From: Agromyces seonyuensis
GTDB taxonomy: Bacteria; Actinomycetota; Actinomycetes; Actinomycetales; Microbacteriaceae
Direction: 5' to 3'
NCBI RefSeq assembly: GCF_009789225.1
Contig: NZ_WSTA01000039.1
Span: forward strand, 1 to 33,176
DNA length: 33,176 bases
The position numbers and the translations under genes were made by a program. The notes below the pieces were generated by a model. The model did not search any database. It had not been told where the DNA came from and worked only from the letters and a program-made list of their open reading frames with translations. Shown piece after piece: positions 23,747 through 33,073 of the stretch. Every line of letters starts with the position of its first letter. Position 1 is the stretch's first letter.

Positions 23747-24517
23747 TCAGTTGAGCGCGGGCGTGTCCGCCGGGATCGTGCCGTCGGCGTACAGGTCGGT
23801 CGCGAGGTCGCGCAGCGCGCGCAGGGCGACGCGCTGGGGCAGCGGTCCGTAGGAGATGCGGGCGACGCCGAGGGCCTCGTACTCGGCCGCGGGCAGTGCG
23901 CCCGGCAGGCCGATGACGGAGAGCCTGCCGACGCCGAGACCCTCGACGAGCCGCTCGACGACGGCGCGATCGTGGCCGCCCGGCACGAACACCAGTGCGG
24001 CTCCCTCGTCGAGGAAGGCGCGGCCGCGCGCGATCGCATCCTCGATGCTCGCGTCGAGCGGTCGGTCGCCGCCGCGCACGATCGCATCGGTGCGGGCGTT
24101 GAGCTGGAACGCGACGCCCTCGGCCTCGGCCGCGGCGATGATCGCGCGCACCCGGGCGACGGACTCGTCGAAGGGGCGCAGGCGGTCCTCGACGTTCGCG
24201 CCGACGACGCCGAGCCCGATCGCGCGGCGCACGGTCTCGCCCGGTTCGGCGTAGCCGTCGTCGAGGTCGGCGCTCACGGGCAGTTCGACCGCGTCGACGA
24301 TGGTCTTGATCCCGGCCAAGGCGGTCTCCAGGGGCATCCCGCCGTCGGCGTAGCCGAAGCTCGCTGCGATCGAGTGGCCGGCGGTCGCGATCGCGCGGGT
24401 GTCGGGCAGGTCGGCGACGGTTTTCGCGCTGATCGCGTCCCAGACGTTGACGACGCGGAGGATCTCGGGGGCTTCGTGGAGGGTCTTGAGCGCGAGCGCG
24501 CGGGTCTGAACGGACAT
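23747..24517 (-). CDS. Isocitrate lyase/phosphoenolpyruvate mutase family protein
   Basis: A 256-residue TIM-barrel enzyme. Motifs are VVNVWDAISAKTV (22-34), SADLDDGYAEP (82-92, the Mg-binding Asp cluster), ANVEDR (107-112) and LNARTDA. Members carry out C-C or C-P bond reactions on 2-oxo or PEP-like acids (PEP phosphonomutase, oxaloacetase, 2-methylisocitrate lyase). The isocitrate-lyase catalytic loop KKCGH is absent, and no phosphonate genes are near, so the reaction is unknown. The ATG at 24517 has TAGGTT six bases upstream on its strand, suggesting a leaderless mRNA whose promoter overlaps the 3' end of the RDD gene. The RDD gene ends 20 bases upstream. Confidence 0.88.
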   Translation of the reverse strand: MSVQTRALALKTLHEAPEILRVVNVWDAISAKTVADLPDTRAIATAGHSIAASFGYADGGMPLETALAGIKTIVDAVELPVSADLDDGYAEPGETVRRAIGLGVVGANVEDRLRPFDESVARVRAIIAAAEAEGVAFQLNARTDAIVRGGDRPLDASIEDAIARGRAFLDEGAALVFVPGGHDRAVVERLVEGLGVGRLSVIGLPGALPAAEYEALGVARISYGPLPQRVALRALRDLATDLYADGTIPADTPALN

Positions 24518-24523
24518 CCCGCG

Positions 24524-24529
24524 AACCTA
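24524..24529 (-). promoter_or_regulatory. -10 box of leaderless PEP-mutase-family gene
   Basis: TAGGTT is six bases before the ATG at 24517. It lies in the short gap between the RDD gene stop and this gene. Confidence 0.5.
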
Positions 24530-24537
24530 TCGCCGGA

Positions 24538-25386
24538 TCAGCGCTCGGGGAAGCCGACGGGCCGGGCGTTCAGCGTCGGTTCGAGCGCCGTCAGCCGCGC
24601 GTTCTCGAGTTCGAGGGCGGCGAGCTCCCGTTCCCGCCGGACGGCGGCGATCGCCGCGAGCGCGAGTTCCGGCGGCGCGGCGGGCATGGGAGCCACGAAC
24701 GCGGCGGCCTCCGCGACGAGCCCCTGCGCCGCGGACGCCCGGCGATCCGGCGTCAGCGAGCCGACGTGCGTGAAGAAGGCCGCGATGCGGCGCGCGAGTC
24801 CCGCGGGCAGCCGGCCGACGTCGGCCGTCGCGGCCCACGTCTCGAGCCCGGCGGGGACGGCGAAGGCCGCGGACGGCGGCGTCGGGACCCGTTCGATCTG
24901 GGCGTGGGTGCCCGCCAGGAAGTCGCCGATGCGTTTGCCCTGCGGGTTCAGGAGGCCGACGACGAAGGCGAGTCCGCCGAGGGTCATCCAGATCTCGAGC
25001 ACGCCGACGAGGGCGCGCACCAACGCGTGCCGCAGCACGATGCCGCCGCCGTCGTCGCGGACGACGCGGAGGCCGAGGGCGAGCTTGCCCAGGGAACGGC
25101 CCGAGCTCAGCGTCTCGACGACGGTCGGCAGGAGGACGAGCAGGGCCACCGCCCACACGATCGCCACGGCGCGGCCGGCCGCCTCGTCGAGCCCGAGGTC
25201 GAACAGCGAGTTCGTGAACCAGACCGCGAGGACGAGCCCGGCGACCGTGACGAGGACGTCGATGGCCGCGCCCGCCGAACGGAGCACGACGCCCGCGGAA
25301 CGGACTTCGAGCGCGACCCCTTCGCCCGTGACGAGCGCGTCGACGTCGGCGGCTGGGGGAGCGGCGTGCGCAGGGCCTCGGGACAC
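24538..25386 (-). CDS. RDD-family membrane protein
   Basis: A 282-residue protein with an RDD domain: RSAGVVLRSAGAAIDVLVTVAGLVLAVW begins the domain, and LSSGRSLGKLALGLRVVRDDGG and GKRIGDFLAGTHAQIER are its conserved parts, around three membrane segments. The last 100 residues are soluble and Ala-rich, possibly helical. GTG at 25386 is preferred as start; an ATG at 25404 is in frame and would face the SpoIIM start codon directly. RDD proteins are often found beside SpoIIM and MoxR/DUF58 genes in actinobacteria (Rv3695/Rv3694c order), as here. Transport is sometimes proposed for the family, without proof for this type. Confidence 0.85.
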   Translation of the reverse strand: MSRGPAHAAPPAADVDALVTGEGVALEVRSAGVVLRSAGAAIDVLVTVAGLVLAVWFTNSLFDLGLDEAAGRAVAIVWAVALLVLLPTVVETLSSGRSLGKLALGLRVVRDDGGGIVLRHALVRALVGVLEIWMTLGGLAFVVGLLNPQGKRIGDFLAGTHAQIERVPTPPSAAFAVPAGLETWAATADVGRLPAGLARRIAAFFTHVGSLTPDRRASAAQGLVAEAAAFVAPMPAAPPELALAAIAAVRRERELAALELENARLTALEPTLNARPVGFPER

Positions 25387-25389
25387 GCC

Positions 25390-25395
25390 TAGAGT
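25390..25395 (+). promoter_or_regulatory. -10 box of leaderless spoIIM-like gene
   Basis: TAGAGT is seven bases before the ATG at 25403, between the divergent RDD and SpoIIM genes. No Shine-Dalgarno site is seen. Confidence 0.55.
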
Positions 25396-25402
25396 CAAGC
25401 AC

Positions 25403-26401
25403 ATGGATCTCGACGCCCTTCGCGCCGCCCGACAGGACGACTGGGAGCGCCTCGACGCCCTCGCGAAGCGCGGCCGCGTCCTCGACGGCCCCGAGACCGA
25501 CGAACTGGTCGAGCGCTACCGCGCCGGCGCCTCCGACCTCTCGCTGCTGCAGTCCACGGCGGGCTCCACCGCGATCGGCGACCGGCTCTCGGTGACGCTC
25601 TCGCGGGCACGACTGCGCTTCACCGGGATGCCCGAGCAGCCGCTCGCGGCACTCGCCCGGTTCGTCGCGCTCTCGCTGCCGGCCGCGCTCTACCGCATCC
25701 GCTGGACGACGCTCGCCGTCGCGATCGCCACCGTCGTCGTCGCCCTGCTGTGGGCGTGGTGGATCCTCGCGGACCCGCGCGTGCTCGCCTCGCTCGGCAG
25801 CGACGCCGACTTCCGCCAGCTCGTGGAGCACGACTTCGTCGACTACTACTCGGAGAACCCCGCGGCCTCCTTCGCCGGCGCGGTCTGGACGAACAACGCC
25901 TGGATCGCCGCCCAGTGCGTCGCGTTCGGCATCACGGGGATCTGGGTGCCGTACGTCATCCTCGGCAACGCCCAGAACCTCGGCACGACGGGTGCCGTCA
26001 TGTTCGCCTACGACGAGGGCGATACCTTCTTCGCCTACATCGCCCCGCACGGGCAGCTCGAGCTGTGGTGCGTCTTCATCGCGGCGGCGGCGGGCCTGCA
26101 CATCTTCTGGGCCTGGGTCGCGCCGGGCCGTCGCACGCGCACGGCCTCGCTCGCGGCCGCGGGCCGTTCGCTCGTCACCGTCGCGATCGGCACGGCGTTC
26201 TTCCTGCTCGTCTCCGGCATCGTCGAGGGGTTCGTGACCCCCGCACCGTGGCCCTGGCCAGTGAAGATCGGCATCGGCACCCTGGCCTGGGTCGCGGTGC
26301 TCGTCTACACGTGGGTCGTCGGGCGCCGTGCGGTGCGGGCGGGCGAGACGGGCGACCTGGCGGAGTTCGACCGCGGCGTCCGGGCGCCGGTCGCGGGCTG
26401 A
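25403..26401 (+). CDS. Stage II sporulation protein M (SpoIIM) family membrane protein
   Basis: A 332-residue protein with a cytoplasmic N-terminal helical part (MDLDALRAARQDDWERLDAL, then ERYRAGASDLSLLQ) and about five membrane segments from residue 100. Conserved segments are VEHDFVDYYSENPAASFAGAVWTNNAW and GITGIWVPYVILGNAQNLG. The SpoIIM domain is named for the Bacillus DMP-complex protein that acts in septal peptidoglycan remodelling; here there is no sporulation context and the role is unknown. It pairs divergently with RDD and is followed by a hairpin, then an aquaporin, then the DUF58/MoxR operon. In M. tuberculosis the SpoIIM and DUF58 genes are adjacent (Rv3693-Rv3694c). Confidence 0.87.
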   Translation: MDLDALRAARQDDWERLDALAKRGRVLDGPETDELVERYRAGASDLSLLQSTAGSTAIGDRLSVTLSRARLRFTGMPEQPLAALARFVALSLPAALYRIRWTTLAVAIATVVVALLWAWWILADPRVLASLGSDADFRQLVEHDFVDYYSENPAASFAGAVWTNNAWIAAQCVAFGITGIWVPYVILGNAQNLGTTGAVMFAYDEGDTFFAYIAPHGQLELWCVFIAAAAGLHIFWAWVAPGRRTRTASLAAAGRSLVTVAIGTAFFLLVSGIVEGFVTPAPWPWPVKIGIGTLAWVAVLVYTWVVGRRAVRAGETGDLAEFDRGVRAPVAG

Positions 26402-26421
26402 CCGCGCACCCCGAGAACGGA

Positions 26422-26448
26422 ACGGGCCCCGGCGATGCCGGGGCCCGT
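26422..26448. terminator. Bidirectional terminator hairpin
   Basis: A perfect 12-base-pair stem (26422-26433 with 26437-26448) has a GAT loop. It lies between the convergent SpoIIM and aquaporin genes. Unlike the other intergenic hairpins it lacks the GGATGC/GCATCC pair. Confidence 0.8.
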
Positions 26449-26465
26449 CGTGCGTCGCGGAGCGT

Positions 26466-27206
26466 TCAGCGCTTGTCGGCGTAGAGGATACGGCCCACGA
26501 GACCGGCGATGATCGCACCGACGATCGGGGCGACGATCGAGAGCCACACCTGGCCGAGGGCGTCGGGGCCGCCGTAGATCGCCGTCGCGATCGAGCGGGC
26601 CGGGTTGAAGGAGCCGTTGGAGAGCGGGATGGCGACGAGCGCGATGACCGTCAGCGTGAAGCCGATCGCCAGGGGCGCGAAGCCCGCCGCGGCGCGGCTC
26701 GAGGTCACGCCGAGGATGACGAGGAGGAACGCCGCCGTCGCGACGATCTCGACGAGCAGCACGGTGACGAGGCTCGAGTCCGACGGCGAGAGCACGCCGT
26801 AGCCGGTCGACGCGCCGGCGAAGCTCGCCGCGGCGTCGAAGCCGTTCGTCGCCGCGAAGATCGCGAGGAGCAGCGTGGAGCCGAGGATCGCGCCGACGAG
26901 CTGGGCGACGACATAGGGCAGCACGTCCTTCCAGGCGAATCGTCCCGCGACGGCGAGGCCGATCGAGACGGCCGGGTTGAAGTGGCCGCCCGAGAGCGGG
27001 CCGAAGGCGTAGGCGCCGATGACGACCGAGAGGCCGAGGGCGAACGCGACGCCGAGGAAGCCGACGTTGAGGTTGCCCTCCCCGCCGCCGAAGCCGGCGC
27101 TGAGCGCGGCGCCGATGACGCCGAAGACGAGCAGGAAGGTGCCGGCGACTTCGGCGCCGAGCTTCTGGACGGTGGTGGGTGTGGAAACGGCCGCGGCAGT
27201 GGACAT
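26466..27206 (-). CDS. Aquaporin (MIP family), AqpZ-like with altered selectivity filter
   Basis: A 246-residue channel with six membrane segments and both NPA motifs (HFNPAVS, N77-A79; SFNPARS, N201-A203). The alignment to E. coli AqpZ is gapless around the filter, so positions can be compared: F43 corresponds to L57, H174 to A189, T183 to G198, and R189 is kept as R204. The filter should be wider and less polar than in a water-only channel, so glycerol or other small neutral solutes may pass. A Gly-rich insertion (SAGFGGGEGNLNVG) lengthens the first extracellular loop. The ATG has GAAGGGG upstream. It interrupts the SpoIIM-DUF58 synteny, so it may have been inserted there. Confidence 0.93.
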   Translation of the reverse strand: MSTAAAVSTPTTVQKLGAEVAGTFLLVFGVIGAALSAGFGGGEGNLNVGFLGVAFALGLSVVIGAYAFGPLSGGHFNPAVSIGLAVAGRFAWKDVLPYVVAQLVGAILGSTLLLAIFAATNGFDAAASFAGASTGYGVLSPSDSSLVTVLLVEIVATAAFLLVILGVTSSRAAAGFAPLAIGFTLTVIALVAIPLSNGSFNPARSIATAIYGGPDALGQVWLSIVAPIVGAIIAGLVGRILYADKR

Positions 27207-27266
27207 GGATGACCCCTTCGGTCGTGGATGAGGAAGATCGGCGCGCTACGACGAGGGCCGGACGGT

Positions 27267-27283
27267 GACCGACTGTATCGGTC
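27267..27283. promoter_or_regulatory. Inverted repeat and candidate -10 of the aquaporin gene
   Basis: GACCGA-CTGTA-TCGGTC has six-base arms. On the minus strand its centre contains TACAGT (27277-27272), a TANNNT box about 65 bases before the aquaporin ATG. An operator over the promoter is a plausible reading. Confidence 0.4.
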
Positions 27284-27438
27284 GGCCGGAGGCCGTCGCC
27301 CGCGCCACGCGACCCGTCACAAAAAGCCGCCGCCGGCGACCGGCGCCGCTGTCGGAGTGCGCCAATCGTCCGTGCGTTCGTGGCGTGCAGCGGCACCGAG
27401 CGCCGGAGCGCCGTGCGCGAGCGCGGATCCGGCCGCCA

Positions 27439-28764
27439 TCAGAGCCGGCCGGCGGCCTTGAGCGCGAGGTAACGGTCCGCGAGTGCGGGCGGCAGATCCG
27501 CCGGCGCCGCCGCGACGACGTCGCCGCCGAGGCGCCGCACCGCTGCCGCGAGCCGATCGTGGTCGAGCAGCGCCCGCTCGGCCGCCGCTGCGCGGTAGAC
27601 CGCGGCGACGTCCTCCCGATCGGCGCTCGCCGTCGCCAGCGCCGGGTCCAGCACCGATGCGACGAGCACGAGATGGTCGCGCGCGAGTTGCGGCAGCATC
27701 GCGAGCAGGCCGCGGGAAGCCCCCGGGGAGTCGAGCGGGGTCAGGACGACGACGAGCGAGCGCGAGGCCGTCAGCGAACGGACCTGGGCCGGCAGACCCG
27801 CCCAGTCGGCCTCGATGAGCTCGGCCTCGACCCCCGCCATGGCGTCCACGAGCCGGACCGTGAGCTTCGGTCCGGTCACGCCGTGCACGCGCGCCCGGGC
27901 ACGTCGATCCCAGGCGAGGAAGTCGACGCGGTCGCCCGCATGTCCCGCGAGGGCGGCGAGCAGCAGGCTCGCCTCGAAGGCGGTGTCGAGCCGCGGTTCG
28001 TCGGCGATGCGCGCGGCCGCGGTGCGCGAGGCATCCGCGACGATGACGATGCGCCGGTCGCGCTCGGGGCGCCACGTGCGCACCATGAGTCGCTGCGCGC
28101 CCGGCACGGCGGGGTCGTTGCGGCGAGCAGTCGCCCGCCAGTCGATCGAGCGCACGTCGTCGCCGTCGACGTACTCGCGGAGCGAATCGAACTCGGTGCC
28201 GCGGCCGCGGATCGCGACCGGCGTCGCCCCGTCGAGCTCCCGGAGCCGGGCGAGCCGGCTCGGCAGGTGCTTGCGGGACCGGAACGGCGGCAGCACCCGG
28301 AGCCGGCCGGGTGCCGCGAGCGTCGCCTGTCGTGCGGCGAGGCCGAGCAGGCCGGTGCTCCGGACCGTCACGGCCTCGCTCGTGCGGTCGCCGCGTCGCC
28401 ACGGCACGAGGGTCGTCTCGATGCGTCGGCCTTCGCCCGGCGGCACCATGACGCGGGCTCGGTTGTCGCCGACGAGCCCCGCGGACGGCGGCCAGCCGTC
28501 GCGCACCGTCGCGCGCACGCGGCGCGAGCCGATGTTGGACAGCACGAGCGTGGAGACGACGGGTTCGCCGAGACGGACCCGATCGGGCAGGCGGCGTTCG
28601 AGCGCGAGTGCGCGCGGCGATCCGGCGAGCGCCGCGTCGAGCCCCGCGAGCGCGGCGACGAGCGCGACCCAGCCGAGCAGCATCCACCAGGCGGCGTCGC
28701 CGGCCAGCACCACCGGCACGATGCCGAGGGCGAGCAGGACGACGAAACGGACGGTCAGGGCCAT
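27439..28764 (-). CDS. DUF58 domain protein (vWA-like MoxR partner)
   Basis: A 441-residue protein with two N-terminal membrane segments (about 6-45), a beta-rich middle, and the DUF58 signature at 189-213 (GTEFDSLREYVDGDDVRSIDWRAT). A vWA-like strand follows: RRIVIVADASRT, with D244-x-S246-x-T248 in the position of the MIDAS metal motif. Such proteins pair with MoxR AAA+ ATPases and are thought to present substrates or bind metal-dependent clients. The start ATG has no clear Shine-Dalgarno site and lies 13 bases after the MoxR stop, so it is the last gene of the five-gene operon. The substrate is unknown. Confidence 0.88.
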   Translation of the reverse strand: MALTVRFVVLLALGIVPVVLAGDAAWWMLLGWVALVAALAGLDAALAGSPRALALERRLPDRVRLGEPVVSTLVLSNIGSRRVRATVRDGWPPSAGLVGDNRARVMVPPGEGRRIETTLVPWRRGDRTSEAVTVRSTGLLGLAARQATLAAPGRLRVLPPFRSRKHLPSRLARLRELDGATPVAIRGRGTEFDSLREYVDGDDVRSIDWRATARRNDPAVPGAQRLMVRTWRPERDRRIVIVADASRTAAARIADEPRLDTAFEASLLLAALAGHAGDRVDFLAWDRRARARVHGVTGPKLTVRLVDAMAGVEAELIEADWAGLPAQVRSLTASRSLVVVLTPLDSPGASRGLLAMLPQLARDHLVLVASVLDPALATASADREDVAAVYRAAAAERALLDHDRLAAAVRRLGGDVVAAAPADLPPALADRYLALKAAGRL

Positions 28765-28777
28765 CAGGGATGCCGGA

Positions 28778-29781
<1,004 letters not shown>

Positions 29782-29785
<4 letters not shown>

Positions 29786-31053
29786 CGTCGGTCCTCCTGG
29801 GACGGGTTCGGGTCGGGACGGGGCGCCGTGCTGCGGCGGACGTCATCCGGTCGGGTTGCGCGGCGCACCTCGGCCTCGAGGGCGTCGATCGCGCGGGCGA
29901 GCTCGGCGAACTCGGTGTCGCTCTGCGGCGCCCGAGCGACGAGGAGCGCCTCGATCTCGGCGGGCGCGCGGCCGGTCGCCGCTGCGGCCGAGCCGACGAC
30001 CTCGGCGACCGTCGCCCGGCGGCCGAGGCGCAGCAGCCCCGCGAGACGGCCGATCGCGCCCATCCGCAACTGGTCGAGCGCGTGCGTGCGGCCGCCGGAG
30101 CGTTCGTAGAGCCGGGCGCGGCCGAGCGAGGTCTCGGCGGCGGGCACCTCGACCGGGAGCGGCTCGACCACGAGCGGGCCGAATCGGCGGCCCGCGACGA
30201 TCGCCGCCGCGACGGTCGTCACGATGAGCAGGATGACGACGGGGCTCACCCAATCGGGCGCGAGCTCGCTCGTCGTCGGAGCGGCGGCGGCATCCGCGTC
30301 GTCGAGCCCGGGCTGGTACCAGACGAGCCGCTCGTGCGCTCCGAGCATCCCGATGGCGAGCGCCGCCGAGCCGTCGCGATCGATCGACTCGTTCGCGAAG
30401 AGCTCCGTCGACGGCACGACGCTGCGGCGGCCGTCCGAGCCGAGCATCGTCGCCACGGCCGCGCGGTCGTCGGCGTCGGCGAAGCACGTCGTCCAGCCGT
30501 CGGCCTCGGCCTCGGCCTCGGCGTCGAGCGAGAGCGTCGCGAGCCCGTCGGGGAGCTCGCCGGCCTGTACGGCGGGCGAGAACTCGCAACCGGCGTCCTG
30601 GAGCGGGCCGTCGGCGGTGCCGGCGAGGCGCACGCCCGGGGCGAGATCGGCCAGGGCGCCGACCGTGGGGTCGACGACGACGAGGTCGGCGTCGACCTCG
30701 GCGAGGCGTTCCCGCCGTTCGTCGTCGAGCACCAGGCCGACGTCGTGGAGGAGCACGGTCGACTCGCGGGCCTCGGCGGCCGTGAGGGCGTCGTCGAGGG
30801 AGTCGACGGGGACGACCTCGACGCCGTGGTCGCGCAACACCTCGACGAGCGCGCGGGCGCCTGCCGGGGCGGCGTTGTCGGCGCCGAGCGGGACGCCCTC
30901 TGGGCGCGAGCCGCCCTGGACGGCGAACAGGCCCACGGCGGCGACGACGAGCAGGGCGGCGAGACCGATCCAGACGCGGCGACGCCGCAGGCTCGCGGCG
31001 AAGGTCGGGGACACCGCCTCGGCCGGGCGGGCGGCCGCGGTCGTGGGGCTCAC
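29782..31053 (-). CDS. DUF4350 domain membrane protein
   Basis: A 423-residue protein with one membrane segment near residues 27-46, a large extracytoplasmic domain (about 50-265) and a second membrane segment near 270-290. The outer domain has GADNAAPAGARALVEVLRDHGVEVVPV and DADLVVVDPTVGAL, a Rossmann-like DUF4350 pattern without known catalytic residues. The last 110 residues return to the cytoplasm and are Arg-rich. GTG at 31053 is the start and overlaps the stop of the DUF4129 gene (GTGA). The two-helix layout places the domain outside and the tail next to MoxR, so it may link the ATPase to the envelope. This link is inferred only from the operon. Confidence 0.85.
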
Positions 31054-31718
31054 TGGAGCGCTCCCGTGGGCACGGCCGACGGCTCGGGCGTCGACGCGAC
31101 GAGCGCCGCGTCGAGTTCGCGCAGGCGGGCGTCGTCCTCGGCTCCGGCGGCGGCGTCCAGGAAGCGCACCCCGTCGAAGCGTTCGGCGCCGGCGTCGAGG
31201 TCGCCCGCGAGGGCGGGGAATCGGATGCCCGCTGCACGGGCCGCGGCGCGGGCGGTCGTGCCGGGGTGGACGGGGACGAGCTCGCGTTCGTCGAGTCCGC
31301 GGACGATCGCGCGGAAGCGCTCCTCGAGGGCGAGCACCCAGTCGCCGGCCGCGGCCGCGGCGTCGGCGGCGCGGCGCAGTTCCGCCGCGCTGCGCCGGTC
31401 GTCGCCGCCGAAGAGCGCGACCGGGGCGCGGTGGCGGGTGATCGAGCGGGGACGGCCGAAGATCGCGAACGCCGCCACGACGAGTGCGGTGATGATGACC
31501 GCGACGACGAGGGCCAGCACCGGGACGGACCCGCCGCCCCCGGAGAAGAGCCCGGCGACCCAGTCGAGGAAGCCCGACACGAGGCGGTCGAACGGCGTGG
31601 GTTCCGCCGCTCGGTACCGGGGTTCGCCGAGCTCCCGCAGGATCCACTCGCGGGCCTCGGGGCCGTCGGGCAGCACCGGCGGCTCGAAGCGGATCGAGGG
31701 GAGCGTCGGGAAACTCAC
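31050..31718 (-). CDS. DUF4129 domain membrane protein
   Basis: A 222-residue protein: an outer N-terminal part (1-60) with WILRELGEPRYRAAEPTPFDRLVSGFLDWV, one membrane segment (about 65-88), then a cytoplasmic helical DUF4129 domain. Its conserved end is ALEERFRAIVRGLDERELVPVHPGTTARAAARAAG. DUF4129 is often fused to transglutaminase-like domains elsewhere and accompanies MoxR/DUF58 genes. No transglutaminase domain is present here. GTG at 31718 gives a GTGA overlap with the gene upstream; GTG at 31721 is also possible. The end also overlaps the DUF4350 gene by four bases. Confidence 0.87.
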   Translation of the reverse strand: MSFPTLPSIRFEPPVLPDGPEAREWILRELGEPRYRAAEPTPFDRLVSGFLDWVAGLFSGGGGSVPVLALVVAVIITALVVAAFAIFGRPRSITRHRAPVALFGGDDRRSAAELRRAADAAAAAGDWVLALEERFRAIVRGLDERELVPVHPGTTARAAARAAGIRFPALAGDLDAGAERFDGVRFLDAAAGAEDDARLRELDAALVASTPEPSAVPTGALQ

Positions 31719-33073
31719 CACGCGGTCGCCGACGGGGCGGGGTCGAACGACTCGGGCGATCCCGGCGCGGCGAACGGATCGCCGGTCGCCCTGCCGGCCG
31801 CGCGCGCCTCGACCACGCGCTGGAGCTCGAGGTCGAGTCCCTCGCTGCGCATCCGCTGGTCGATCGTGACGATCGCGCCGATCGACGACGTGACGACGGA
31901 GGCGAGGCCGCTCACCAGCATGGTGATGACGAGGGTGAGGACGCTGACGCCGATCGAGACGCCGAGGTACGCGCCCGAGTAGGTCGGATCGATCACGCCG
32001 CCGAGCAACGGGCCGAGGAGGCTGATCGGGAGGGTGACGACCTGCGCCGCGGTCTGCACGATGGCCTGGATGAGCAGGAGCACCCCGAAGATGGGCCAGA
32101 AGCGGCCGCGGGTGAGCCGCCAGGAGCGGGCGATGGCGGCGCCGAGTCCCGCGCGCTCGAGGACGATGATCGTCGGCACGGCGACGAGCTTGGTCTGGAG
32201 CCAGAACGCCAGCACGACCGCGCCGAGACCGAGCGCGAGGCCGAGGATGACCGCGATGACGACGCCGGCGGGACCGCCCAGCACGACGCCGCCGAAGAAG
32301 AGCCCCGCGAAGAAGAGCATCGCGACGAGGACCACTGCGCCGACGAGCAGCGCGTAGCCGATGAGCGGCCACACCCGCCGTCCTGCGGCCCTCCAGAGTT
32401 CGCCGAACCGTGCGCGCTCGCCGAGGGTGCCGCGCGCGACGTCGGTGATCACGACGCCCTGGAGGAAGGCGGCGAAGACGACGCTGACGAGCGAGAGCGC
32501 CAGCGCGGCCAGGATGACGGCGCCGATCGAGCCGGCGAGGACGAGGTCCGAGTCGTCGGCGGTCGCCGACTCGGATCGCGAGACGGCCCAGAACACCACG
32601 GGGATGAGCAGGAGCGTCGAGACGAGCGTCGAGGCGACGCCGACGAGGAGGCCGCTGCCGACCACCGGTCCGGCGTTGCGCCGGATCTCCTGGAACGGCG
32701 CGGCGAGGAGTTGGCCGAAGCCGAGCGGCCGGAGCGGGAGCAGGCCCGGCTTCGGCGGCGGGCTCCAGGCCGGCGCCCCGTACTGCGCGGCGTACGCGCT
32801 CGTCGCGTACTGCGGTACCGGGTACTGCGGCGTGCCGTGCGGCGGGGCGGGATACTGCGGTGCGCCGTACTGCGGCGAGGTGCTCGGGTCGGGGTACGGC
32901 TGAGCCGGGTACGGCTGCGGCGGGACTGCCGGGGCGCCGTACGGCGGGGCGTACTGCGTCGCGCCGTACGGCGGGGCGTACTGCGTCGCGCCGGGATCCG
33001 GCTCGGGCGGCGCGGCGCGGTCGGGACCGGCGGCGCCGGCAGGATCGACGGGATTCCACTGCTGCTCGGACAC
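31715..33073 (-). CDS. Multi-pass membrane protein with Pro/Tyr/Gln-rich N-terminal tail (GPDPase_memb-like)
   Basis: A 452-residue protein. Residues 1-110 are disordered and rich in Pro, Tyr, Gln and Gly, including two identical copies of ATQYAPPYG (29-37 and 38-46). The rest holds about six to eight membrane segments and helical loops such as GVVITDVARGTLGERARFGELWRAAGRRVWP and AGLGAAIARSWRLTRGRFWP, the pattern of the glycerophosphoryl diester phosphodiesterase membrane domain, without the phosphodiesterase itself. GTG at 33073 is the start, with GAAGGAG nine bases upstream; homology starts there. It is the first gene of the operon and ends in a GTGA overlap with DUF4129. Substrate and role are unknown. 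Confidence 0.85.
   Translation of the reverse strand: MSEQQWNPVDPAGAAGPDRAAPPEPDPGATQYAPPYGATQYAPPYGAPAVPPQPYPAQPYPDPSTSPQYGAPQYPAPPHGTPQYPVPQYATSAYAAQYGAPAWSPPPKPGLLPLRPLGFGQLLAAPFQEIRRNAGPVVGSGLLVGVASTLVSTLLLIPVVFWAVSRSESATADDSDLVLAGSIGAVILAALALSLVSVVFAAFLQGVVITDVARGTLGERARFGELWRAAGRRVWPLIGYALLVGAVVLVAMLFFAGLFFGGVVLGGPAGVVIAVILGLALGLGAVVLAFWLQTKLVAVPTIIVLERAGLGAAIARSWRLTRGRFWPIFGVLLLIQAIVQTAAQVVTLPISLLGPLLGGVIDPTYSGAYLGVSIGVSVLTLVITMLVSGLASVVTSSIGAIVTIDQRMRSEGLDLELQRVVEARAAGRATGDPFAAPGSPESFDPAPSATAW
32934..32987 (-). repeat. Two exact 27-base tandem repeats
   Basis: Units at 32934-32960 and 32961-32987 are identical and encode the nonapeptide ATQYAPPYG twice in the N-terminal tail of the membrane protein. 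Exact identity at the DNA level suggests recent duplication or slippage. Confidence 0.8.

Noticed and set aside
25387..25404. ATG at 25404 as start of the RDD protein, overlapping the SpoIIM start codon head to head
   Set aside because: The extra six residues add nothing to the domain and the SpoIIM promoter box lies within them. GTG 25386 is more economical, though not proven.
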